Assembly: GCA_039184055.1 (NCBI GenBank)
Contig: JBCDBH010000335.1
Coordinates: forward strand, 1-6,500
From: JBCDBH01 sp039184055
GTDB taxonomy: Bacteria; Acidobacteriota; Thermoanaerobaculia; Multivoradales; J023
Direction: 5' to 3'
DNA length: 6,500 bases
Each line of letters begins with the position of its first letter. The stretch's first letter is position 1. Below are positions 1 to 6,405 of this stretch, piece by piece. Both the position numbers and the translations under genes were made by a program. The notes below the pieces were generated by a model. That model worked only from the letters and a program-made list of their open reading frames with translations. It did no database searches and had not been told where the DNA came from.

Positions 1-1
1 C

Positions 2-382
2 GCCGACGATACCCACGGCCCGACGATCGATCCCGACCGGCTCGAACGCACCCCCGATCCAGCCGCCTTGGAACGCGCGCGCAGGCTCATCGCGACTCGT
101 TTCCCCGCCATGGCCGACGCGCCCGTGGTGGAGAGTCGCGTCTGTCAATACGCCAGCACCCCCGACGGTCAATATCTGATCGATCGTCATCCCGGCGCCG
201 GCAACGTCTGGCTGCTCGGCGGCGGTTCGGGACACGGCTACAAATTGGGTCCGGCGCTCGGAGAACAAGTCGCGACCTGGGTGCTCGACGACGCGACTCC
301 CCTGCCGCGTTTCGCTCTCGATCGCGCCGGCATGCTCACCGGCGGTGGTGAAAGTCAGCTCGAAACAGGAGGTCAAGGATGA
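2..382 (+). CDS. FAD-dependent oxidoreductase, DAO / monomeric sarcosine oxidase-like (C-terminal part, start outside window)
   Basis: The reading frame is open from the window edge to the TGA at 380-382, giving the last ~126 residues of a larger protein; the Rossmann FAD-binding N-terminus lies upstream. The visible part matches the C-terminus of monomeric sarcosine oxidase-type enzymes, which oxidise N-methyl or secondary amines to aldehyde, primary amine and H2O2. The block VCQYASTPDGQYLIDRHP carries a Cys (codon 143-145) in the place of the Cys that binds FAD covalently in that family. Exactly 33 residues later GGGSGHGYK gives a Lys (codon 242-244), the same spacing as Cys315 and substrate-binding Lys348 in the characterised Bacillus enzyme. 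The end LGPALGEQVATWVL is the usual last helix. The substrate cannot be read from this fragment: sarcosine, N-methyltryptophan, pipecolate and other amines are all possible. Its stop overlaps the next gene's start by four bases (ATGA), implying a shared transcript. Confidence 0.85.
   Translation, partial: ADDTHGPTIDPDRLERTPDPAALERARRLIATRFPAMADAPVVESRVCQYASTPDGQYLIDRHPGAGNVWLLGGGSGHGYKLGPALGEQVATWVLDDATPLPRFALDRAGMLTGGGESQLETGGQG
367..372 (+). promoter_or_regulatory. Shine-Dalgarno site for the DUF885 gene
   Basis: A perfect AGGAGG lies six bases upstream of the ATG at 379. It sits inside the 3' end of the flavoenzyme gene. This supports 379 as the start rather than the in-frame ATG at 388, and supports translational coupling across the ATGA overlap. 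Confidence 0.85.
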
Positions 383-2190
383 AGGTCATGACACGTCTGC
401 TCACCGCGCTCTTGCTCCTCACGCTGGCGACCGGCGCCCACGCCGAGAGTGCATCCGCCGAGCTCGATGCCATCGCCGACGAAGTCTGGACCCACCTACT
501 CGACACTCAAACGCTCTTGCGGGTCCAAGAGGGCTTGCCGGTCACCACCCTGGTCGATCTCTCCTACGAGCGGAGCGAACGTGACGTCGCCTGGGCACGG
601 TCGGTCCTGCCACGTCTCGACGCGATCGACGACGACGCTCTCGATCACGATCGATGGCTGACCAAACGGGTCCTACAATGGAGCCTGGGCCCAGCCGCCG
701 AAGATCTCCACGGCAGCTTCTGGCACCGCTTCCAGGTCACGCCCTATTCGTGGCGTTTCTCCGGTCTGCAGATGGTCTTCTCGACCTTCGCCTTTACCAG
801 CGAAGCCGACCTCGAGCGCTACCTCAGCCTGCTCGATCAGGTCCCCGGCTTGGTGCAACAGGTACAAAGCAACCTCGCCACGCAACGTGAGCGCGGCATT
901 CTGCTCCCGGTACCCGCGATCGACCCAAGTCTCGCCGTTTTGGCGCCGTACACCGCCGGTCCCGACGCCAGTCCGTTCACGGTCGTGCTGGCACGTCTCG
1001 CCGCGCTCGAAACGGACACCGCCGCTTTTCACGAAGCCGTCGCCAAGCGCATCACCGAGCGCATCGTGCCGGCGTTCGAAACCTTGATCGCCACCTTCGA
1101 CGACGACTACCGACGAGCCGCGCCCACCACGGTCGGTATGAGCCAATATCCAGGCGGCGCCGAGGCGTACCAGCATTTGGTGCGCTTCATGACCACCCGC
1201 GAGACCACGCCCGAAGAGCTCCACCAGACGGGTCTCCGTTGGGTCGAGACGATCATGGGTGAGATGGCCGAGATCCGCACCCTGCTCGGATCGGATCTCG
1301 ATCACGCGGCATTCAACGATTGGATCCGCAAGGATCCGCGCTTCATCGCGTGCTCGGCCGACGAGGTCGGCGAGCGCCTGATGACTCACATCCGCCGGAT
1401 CGAGCCGCTGGTCGACGACTATTTCGACGTCAAGCCTGAGGCGCCCTATGGCGTCGCACGGCTACCCGAAGCGCTCGAAGCCTCCTTGACCTTCGGCTAC
1501 TACCAACAGCCGCTGCCCGGCGCGCCGACCGGTCGCTATCTCTTCAACGGCTCCAAGCTCGACCAACGCACGCAAATCGGAGCCGCGTCGCTGATCTTTC
1601 ACGAGCTCATTCCCGGTCACCACTTTCAGATCGCCCTGCAGCAGGAAAACGACAACCTCCACCCGGTGCGCCGTAAGGCGCTGTGGTACTCGTCTTTTGG
1701 TGAGGGTTGGGCCGAATACGCCGCGTGGCTGGGACACGAGATGGGTCTCTACAAGGAGCCTTACGATCGCTACGGTCGTCACGCCGCCGATCTCTTTTTG
1801 ACCACGCGCTTGGTCGTCGATACCGGCATGAACGCGCTCGGCTGGTCACGCGAACGAGCGCTCGCGTTCATGCGTGAACGCCTGCTCGAATCCGAGACCC
1901 AGCTCGCCACCGAAACGCTGCGCTACTCGACCGACATGCCCGCCCAGGCGTTGGCCTACAAAACCGGCATGCTCGTCATGGTCAACCTGCGTCGCCAAGC
2001 CGAAGAAGAGCTCGGCCCCGGCTTCGACGTTCGCCGCTTTCACGACGCCATGATCGGTCCGGGCGGTCTACCCCTCACCGTGCTCGAAGAGCACATCCGC
2101 TGGTGGATCGACGAGGAGAAAAAGCGCCTCGCGAAAGACAAGCCCGATCGGCGTGAACGACGCCGCAACCGAGACCAAAGCGGCAAGTAG
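379..2190 (+). CDS. Secreted DUF885 family protein, putative zinc-dependent hydrolase/peptidase
   Basis: This 603-residue protein has the usual length for DUF885. Residues 1-22 form a Sec-type signal peptide (two early basic residues, a Leu/Ala-rich core, AHA then Glu), so the mature protein should be periplasmic or exported. The family hallmark HELIPGHHFQ starts at His408. Downstream, SFGEGWAEY gives Glu442 and Glu446, and the C-terminal block PAQALAYKTGM with VNLRRQAEEELG is also typical. By analogy with gluzincin-like metallopeptidases, His408, His414 or His415 and Glu442 are likely zinc ligands, with Glu409 the likely base; this is inference, because the family is poorly characterised biochemically. 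After the last conserved block (IRWWIDEE) the protein ends in a strongly basic, Lys/Arg-rich stretch of about 25 residues (about 579-603). It probably shares a transcript with the flavoenzyme and stops nine bases before the end of the converging propeller gene. The substrate is unknown. Family assignment is firm; peptidase activity is moderately likely. Confidence 0.92.
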   Translation: MKVMTRLLTALLLLTLATGAHAESASAELDAIADEVWTHLLDTQTLLRVQEGLPVTTLVDLSYERSERDVAWARSVLPRLDAIDDDALDHDRWLTKRVLQWSLGPAAEDLHGSFWHRFQVTPYSWRFSGLQMVFSTFAFTSEADLERYLSLLDQVPGLVQQVQSNLATQRERGILLPVPAIDPSLAVLAPYTAGPDASPFTVVLARLAALETDTAAFHEAVAKRITERIVPAFETLIATFDDDYRRAAPTTVGMSQYPGGAEAYQHLVRFMTTRETTPEELHQTGLRWVETIMGEMAEIRTLLGSDLDHAAFNDWIRKDPRFIACSADEVGERLMTHIRRIEPLVDDYFDVKPEAPYGVARLPEALEASLTFGYYQQPLPGAPTGRYLFNGSKLDQRTQIGAASLIFHELIPGHHFQIALQQENDNLHPVRRKALWYSSFGEGWAEYAAWLGHEMGLYKEPYDRYGRHAADLFLTTRLVVDTGMNALGWSRERALAFMRERLLESETQLATETLRYSTDMPAQALAYKTGMLVMVNLRRQAEEELGPGFDVRRFHDAMIGPGGLPLTVLEEHIRWWIDEEKKRLAKDKPDRRERRRNRDQSGK

Positions 2191-2199
2191 CTAACGAAC

Positions 2200-3453
2200 C
2201 TACTGCACCGTCGACGACCAGGCGCTCGTATCGCCGCTCTCGAAGCCGTCGCCGAAGACATCGTTGGGCGCGCGTAGCCGGAAGAGCGTCGAGCCGTTAG
2301 TGAGAAACAAGCGACCGTCACGATCCTCGCCAAAGGTGTTGATCTGCGGCAGCGAGACCGACAGGAGCTCGGTGGTCCAACCCGACCCACCGTCCTCCGC
2401 CGCCCACAGATTGCCGGTGCACCAATCGCCATAGAGGTAGCGTCCACGCAACGCGGCAGCCTCAGGCCCTTGATACACAAAGCCACCGGTCACCGAGCAA
2501 TTGCCACCCGTGTGGTCGTACTCGATGATCGGCGCGACAAAACCCGGATCGTCACATGACGGCGTGCTCATCGGACAATCGTCGTCGATCGGATCGGGAT
2601 CGAAGCAAAACGTCCCTTCCATGATCCGCCAGCCATAGTTCTGACCACCGCCGGCACCGGCCGCCTGAAAGTCGATCTCCTCACGTTCGAATTGACCGAC
2701 GTCGGCGATATAAAGATCACCGGTGACCCGATCGAACGAGAAGCGCCATGGTTGCCGCAGCCCGATCGCCCACACCTCGGCCGCTGGCTGCCCGACACCA
2801 CCAAAAGGATTGTCGCCCGGAATGCCGTAATACGGCGGTGTCATGGTGTTCTGATCGATGTCGATCCGCATCAGCTTGCCCTGCAAGGTGTCGGGGCGCT
2901 GAGCGTGACAATCGGGATCGGTTTGCGGTCCACCGTCACCGAGACCGATGTAGAGAAAACCATCGGGTCCAAAGGCGATCTGGCCACCGCGATGCAGGGT
3001 GGTCGCCTGTGGCTGCGTGAGTACGACCACGCCGCTCAACGGGTCGGCGACATCCGGATCGGCCGACACGGTATAGCGCGCCACCACCGATGCGTTGATG
3101 GTGTCCGAGTAGTGGACAAAGACGTAGCCGGGAGTCGGATAGCTCGGATGAAAGGCGATGCTTTTGATCCCGCCTTCGAAACCACCACCGACGATCGCCG
3201 AAAGATCGAGAAAGGTCGTCGGTGCCGATGCTCCGTCCCACACCAGGATCTCGCCATCCTGCTGGGCGATGAAAAGCCGCTCGTCACCCGCGTGTACGAC
3301 GTCGACCGCGGTGTCGAGCCCGGTGAGCACCTCGACCAGCTCCAGGGCCGGTCCGCCCGCGGGCGCCGCCGCGACGGTCGATCCTGGCGCCACGATCATC
3401 ACGCTCATCACCACAAACCACACACGAAACGCAGACTCGATACGTACGGACAT
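2200..3453 (-). CDS. Secreted PQQ-dependent sugar dehydrogenase-like (glucose/sorbosone dehydrogenase, HHIP/YliI type) beta-propeller
   Basis: The 417 residues begin with a signal peptide (hydrophobic core about 11-30, Ala-rich cleavage region about 28-33). A six-bladed propeller of the glucose/sorbosone dehydrogenase family follows. Family blocks in order: RLFIAQQDGEILVWD (about 59-73), GGIKSIAFHPSYPTPGYVFVHYSD (about 94-117), LHRGGQIAFGPDGFLYIGLGDGG (about 153-175), GLRQPWRFSFD (231-241), ADVGQ with NYGWR (about 250-276), and CSVTGGFVYQG then LYGDWCTGNLW (about 319-350). His154 matches the catalytic base and Arg233 the PQQ-contacting Arg of soluble glucose dehydrogenase, so oxidation of aldose sugars with PQQ is plausible. 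The family also holds proteins without proven activity. Several Cys (283, 293, 300, 319, 345) could form disulfides, as expected outside the cytoplasm. After the propeller comes NDVFGDGFESGDTSAW (397-412), a short separate tail. It is the last gene of the minus-strand set, 30 bases after its neighbour. Confidence 0.9.
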   Translation of the reverse strand: MSVRIESAFRVWFVVMSVMIVAPGSTVAAAPAGGPALELVEVLTGLDTAVDVVHAGDERLFIAQQDGEILVWDGASAPTTFLDLSAIVGGGFEGGIKSIAFHPSYPTPGYVFVHYSDTINASVVARYTVSADPDVADPLSGVVVLTQPQATTLHRGGQIAFGPDGFLYIGLGDGGPQTDPDCHAQRPDTLQGKLMRIDIDQNTMTPPYYGIPGDNPFGGVGQPAAEVWAIGLRQPWRFSFDRVTGDLYIADVGQFEREEIDFQAAGAGGGQNYGWRIMEGTFCFDPDPIDDDCPMSTPSCDDPGFVAPIIEYDHTGGNCSVTGGFVYQGPEAAALRGRYLYGDWCTGNLWAAEDGGSGWTTELLSVSLPQINTFGEDRDGRLFLTNGSTLFRLRAPNDVFGDGFESGDTSAWSSTVQ

Positions 3454-3460
3454 ACCGCTC

Positions 3461-3465
3461 CCTCC
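3461..3465 (-). promoter_or_regulatory. Shine-Dalgarno site for the sugar dehydrogenase-like gene
   Basis: Read on the minus strand, GGAGG within a purine-rich GAGGGAGGGAG run lies seven bases before the ATG at 3453-3451. It fixes that start. It fills most of the 30-base gap after the upstream stop, which leaves little room for a separate promoter and favours co-transcription. Confidence 0.75.
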
Positions 3466-3483
3466 CTCTTGGCTAGTGGATGC

Positions 3484-4920
3484 TCAATCGATACTCGTGG
3501 CCACCGCCTCCGTAGTCACCATCTCCGAAGCTGCTGTCTCCGAAGCTGTTTCGCCCACCGCGATCAGGCTGTCGCGGGTGCGAAAGTAGATCGTGCCGTC
3601 GGCAATGGCCGGGGTCGAAAGCGTCTGGATCCCGAGCGGGTTGCGCGCCAGAATCTCGAGCGTTTCACCCGCTTCGACCACGAAGACCTCACCGCTTTCG
3701 GCGGTGAAATAGACCCGCTTGCCCACCGCCACCGGCGAGGCGGTGAACGCATGGCTACCACTCAGCCTGCCTTGATGGAGCTCGGTGCCGGATCGGGTGT
3801 CGTAGACGGTGAAAATCCCGTTGTTGCGCAGCACATAGAGACGCCCGTCGACCACGATGGGGGTCACCATGTAGCCACCACCCTTTGTCTTCGCCCAACG
3901 AATCCCTTTCGGTGGCGCCTCGCCACGCCCGAGGGCGTTGTAGTCGGGCACGATCTCCCCTTCGGCATCGAGCTCGATCGCGTAGGTTGGGCTCACCAGG
4001 CCGTGGGAGTTGGTGATGAAGATCAGGTCGTCGGCAACGAACGGGGTCGGCACCGGCACGTCGCCACCGCCCCGCAGCTTCCACAGCGGATCGCCGGTCC
4101 GCAGGTCGTAGCCGCCGATATGACGAAAGCCGTTGACGATGACCTGGCTGCGCTCCGCTCCGACATGCACCGTCGGGGTCGACCAGGTCGACACATCGTC
4201 ACGCTCACGACGCCAGAGCTGGCGACCGTCGGTGACGTCGAACGCGGCGATGAAGCCGAGCTCCTGCGTGTCGGCCTGGACCAACAACACCCCATCGTGC
4301 AGGCTCAGCGAGTTGCCAAAGCCCCATTCCGCCGCGCGGAGGTTGTAGGAGCCCGCCGATAGCAAACCGAACTCCTTCGACCACAGCTGTACGCCGTCGG
4401 CGACGCGATAGCAGAACAGGCCGGGCGTGCCGTAAAACACACAAACCCGTTCCCCGTCGGTCACCGGCGTCGAGTTGGCGTGAGACGACTTGGGATGTCG
4501 TTTCGATGCCGGCGACGCGGTGACCGCCGTCTTGCCCCACGCGATCTGCCCGGTTGCGCGATCGAGCGCCAGCAGCACCCACTGCTGCTCGCCTTCGTCA
4601 TCGACTGGCTTGGGACTCCCATAGAGCCCCGTCTTGAGCTCGGCGGCGCCCTTGCCGATCGCGGTGGCGATGAAGATCTTCGAACCCGCGACGATCGGCG
4701 ACGCGTGACCCAACCCAGGAATCGGCACCGACCATCGAATGTTCTCGCCCGATTCGACATCCCAGGTCAGCGGCGGCGGTGGGCCGTCGGCGTGCCCACG
4801 CGCGCCGTGCCCACGGAACTGAGGCCACGAGCTCTCGGCCACCGCCACGGCGGCGAGCAGCAGACCGAGTCCGCATACTCCGATACGTCTCAAGACCCGC
4901 GTCCCCACGATCGCGCTCAA
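3484..4920 (-). CDS. Secreted PQQ-repeat (BamB-like) beta-propeller protein, second tandem copy
   Basis: The 478-residue product starts with a signal peptide (LRRIG, then a Leu/Ala-rich core, AVA then Glu; cleavage near 28). The mature protein begins SWPQFRG, as is common in PQQ-like propeller proteins. Trp-ending repeat motifs of the type D-x-x-[TD]-G-x-x-x-W recur: ALDRATGQIAW (118-128), RVADGVQLW (172-180), AFDVTDGRQLW (226-236), YDLRTGDPLW (271-280). Other conserved blocks are IPGLGHASP, KRHPKSSHANSTPVTDG (140-156) and a last blade TLSTPAIADG with YFRTRDSLIAVGE. It lacks the length and cofactor residues of true quinoprotein alcohol dehydrogenases, so it is more likely a scaffold or ligand-binding protein than an enzyme. 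It is a paralog of the gene just upstream, with 57 of 74 residues identical by eye over 244-317. The proposed start is a TTG inside the TTGA overlap, without a clear ribosome site; GTG at 4908 is an alternative. It ends in a low-complexity Ser/Thr/Ala/Glu tail (about 457-478). Confidence 0.88.
   Translation of the reverse strand: MSAIVGTRVLRRIGVCGLGLLLAAVAVAESSWPQFRGHGARGHADGPPPPLTWDVESGENIRWSVPIPGLGHASPIVAGSKIFIATAIGKGAAELKTGLYGSPKPVDDEGEQQWVLLALDRATGQIAWGKTAVTASPASKRHPKSSHANSTPVTDGERVCVFYGTPGLFCYRVADGVQLWSKEFGLLSAGSYNLRAAEWGFGNSLSLHDGVLLVQADTQELGFIAAFDVTDGRQLWRRERDDVSTWSTPTVHVGAERSQVIVNGFRHIGGYDLRTGDPLWKLRGGGDVPVPTPFVADDLIFITNSHGLVSPTYAIELDAEGEIVPDYNALGRGEAPPKGIRWAKTKGGGYMVTPIVVDGRLYVLRNNGIFTVYDTRSGTELHQGRLSGSHAFTASPVAVGKRVYFTAESGEVFVVEAGETLEILARNPLGIQTLSTPAIADGTIYFRTRDSLIAVGETASETAASEMVTTEAVATSID
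3522..3551. repeat. Two-copy 15-bp tandem repeat in the 3' end of the second propeller gene
   Basis: The unit tctccgaagctgctg (3522-3536) is followed directly by tctccgaagctgttt (3537-3551), differing at two positions. Read on the minus strand it encodes the Ser/Thr/Ala/Glu-rich tail around ETASE-TAASE. It is in frame, so it adds five residues to a region outside the propeller. It is probably a small slippage duplication. Confidence 0.7.
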
Positions 4921-6344
4921 TCGCCCGTCGCGGCGCCGGCGCTCTTCGTCTCACCCACCGCGATCAGCGCGTCACGGGTGCGGAAGAAGAGCATGCCGCC
5001 GGAAATCGCCGGGGTCGACAGGGTCGTCTCACCGAGCTCGTTGGTCGCCAAGAGCTCGTAGTCACGCCCCGTCTTGATCACGAAGACATCACCGGTTTCA
5101 TTGGTCAGATAGAGCCGGCCGGCGGCGGCCACCGGCGAAGCGGTGATCGCGGTGCCGGTGATGCGCTCTTTGAACACCTCATCACCGGTCTTGGCGTCGT
5201 AAACCACCAAAATGCCGCCGTCTCGCGCCAGGTAGAGCAGATCGTCGACAACGATCGGCGTCGGCATATAGGCGCCACCCCGAGTCGTCATCCATTTGAT
5301 GAACCGACCGGGCTCGTCGGGATTCTTGCTCGCCGACTTCTCCTTCTCGGGATCGGTCATCGCCTGATAATCCGGCGTCAGATCGCCCACCGCCGCGAGG
5401 TCGATGGCGTAGATCGGCGACATCAAACCGTGTGAGTTGGTGACGAACACCATGTCGTGGGCGACAAACGGGGTCGGCACCGGAATGTCACCACCACCGG
5501 CCAACCGCCAGAGCTCCTTGCCGGTCGCCAGATCGTAGCCACCGATGTGCTTGAACCCGTTGACCACCACCTGCGAGCGCTTCGCGCCGACATGGACGGT
5601 CGGGGTCGACCAGGTGGGAACCTCTTCCCGCGCGGTACGCCACAGCTCCTTGCCGGTCGCGACCTCGAAGGCGGCGACAAACGAGCCCTTTTGCACGTCC
5701 GCCTGGACGATCAACATGTTTTCGTGAATGACCGGCGAGGCCCCGAAGCCCCACTGCGCCTGCGGCATCATGAAAAAGCCCGAATCGAGCACGCCGAAAT
5801 CCTTGCTCCACGCCGGCGCGCCATCGGCGGTACGGAGACAGTGCAGGCCCTCGGAGCCCAAGAACACGCACACCACCTCACCGTTGGTTACCGGCGTGGA
5901 ATTGGCGTGGGTCGCTTTCGGATGACGTTTGACCGCCGGCTTGCCTTCGTGGACCACCTTGTCCCACAGGATCTTGCCGGTATCGCGAGCGATCGCCAAG
6001 ACGTGCCAGCGCAGCACCGACTCGTCCTGCACCGGTGCGATGTCGCCGTAGAGCCCCGCCTTGAGCTCGGCGCCCGCCTCACCCACTGCGGTGAGCACAT
6101 AGACCTGATCACCCCAGACCACCGGCGCGGCGTGGCCGAGCCCCGGGATCGCCGTCTTCCAGGCGATGTTCTCCCCCGTCTCGGCGTTCCACGTCAGCGG
6201 CGCGGGAGTGGTGGCGATGCCCTGAGCGTGCCAGCCGCGATATTGCGGCCACGCATCGTCGGCGGATTCGGCCGCGATCGGCTGGGGAACGAAGATGAGC
6301 CCGGGAACGAGTAGGAAAACACAAAGAAGCCAGAGTCGTCGCAT
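4917..6344 (-). CDS. Secreted PQQ-repeat (BamB-like) beta-propeller protein, first tandem copy
   Basis: I choose the ATG at 6344 (475 residues). It has GGAGG four bases upstream and opens with a good signal peptide (MRRLW, long hydrophobic core, IAA then Glu near residue 25). The longer frame from a GTG at 6446 would put 34 Arg/Gly-rich residues before the signal. The mature protein starts AWPQYRG and carries the same order of blocks as its downstream paralog: GENIAWKTAIPGLGHA (58-72), KRHPKATHANSTPVTNG (139-155), ATGKELW (229-235 and again 273-279), GGGDIPVPTPFVA, TNSHGLMSP, and the last blade TLSTPAISGG with FFRTRDALIAVGE. This indicates an extracytoplasmic seven- or eight-bladed BamB-like propeller; function is unknown, and no catalytic quinoprotein residues are evident. 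Compared with the paralog it has about 11 extra charged residues in a loop near 329-348 (DPEKEKSASKNPDEPG region) and no Ser/Thr tail. Its TGA overlaps the next start by four bases. Confidence 0.9.
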   Translation of the reverse strand: MRRLWLLCVFLLVPGLIFVPQPIAAESADDAWPQYRGWHAQGIATTPAPLTWNAETGENIAWKTAIPGLGHAAPVVWGDQVYVLTAVGEAGAELKAGLYGDIAPVQDESVLRWHVLAIARDTGKILWDKVVHEGKPAVKRHPKATHANSTPVTNGEVVCVFLGSEGLHCLRTADGAPAWSKDFGVLDSGFFMMPQAQWGFGASPVIHENMLIVQADVQKGSFVAAFEVATGKELWRTAREEVPTWSTPTVHVGAKRSQVVVNGFKHIGGYDLATGKELWRLAGGGDIPVPTPFVAHDMVFVTNSHGLMSPIYAIDLAAVGDLTPDYQAMTDPEKEKSASKNPDEPGRFIKWMTTRGGAYMPTPIVVDDLLYLARDGGILVVYDAKTGDEVFKERITGTAITASPVAAAGRLYLTNETGDVFVIKTGRDYELLATNELGETTLSTPAISGGMLFFRTRDALIAVGETKSAGAATGD

Positions 6345-6348
6345 GGGT

Positions 6349-6353
6349 CCTCC
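6349..6353 (-). promoter_or_regulatory. Shine-Dalgarno site deciding the start of the first propeller gene
   Basis: On the minus strand the sequence reads GGAGG, then ACCC, then the ATG at 6344-6342. The spacing is slightly short but the match is strong. It sets the start directly before the signal peptide. Confidence 0.75.
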
Positions 6354-6385
6354 GAAGTTTGCATTCGAGCCTACCATCGGCCGGC

Positions 6386-6405
6386 GGGACGCTGGCGCGC
6401 GTCCC
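6386..6405. repeat. Perfect 7-bp inverted repeat (hairpin), possible dispersed GC-rich palindrome
   Basis: The arms gggacgc (6386-6392) and gcgtccc (6399-6405) flank a six-base loop (6393-6398), about 40 bases upstream of the first propeller start. No T-run follows the hairpin on either strand, so it does not look like an intrinsic terminator. The form of the palindrome recalls the short GC-rich intergenic repeats that are dispersed in several high-GC genomes. Only one copy is present here, so membership of a repeat family is inference. Confidence 0.45.

Noticed and set aside
673..1389. A 238-codon minus-strand open frame opposite the DUF885 gene
   Set aside because: The opposite strand encodes a full-length conserved family member with a signal peptide and ribosome site. 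This frame has no recognisable motif.
2186..2204. Bidirectional intrinsic terminator between the converging genes
   Set aside because: The inverted repeat is only 5 bp with an AT-rich loop, and no T-run follows on either strand.
2692..4362. A long plus-strand open frame (about 556 codons) opposite the dehydrogenase-like and second propeller genes
   Set aside because: It is antisense to two well-recognised genes, spans their boundary, has Arg/His/Gly-rich low-complexity content and no recognisable domain. Long antisense frames are expected from GC-rich codon bias.
5457..6314. A 285-codon plus-strand open frame opposite the first propeller gene
   Set aside because: It is a mirror of a conserved propeller coding sequence, is rich in Arg/His/Asp and has no family resemblance. 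It has no convincing ribosome site.
3484..6344. True quinoprotein alcohol dehydrogenases
   Set aside because: The proteins are about 475 residues rather than about 600, and I see no adjacent-Cys pair or catalytic Asp context of that family. The BamB-like repeat architecture fits better.
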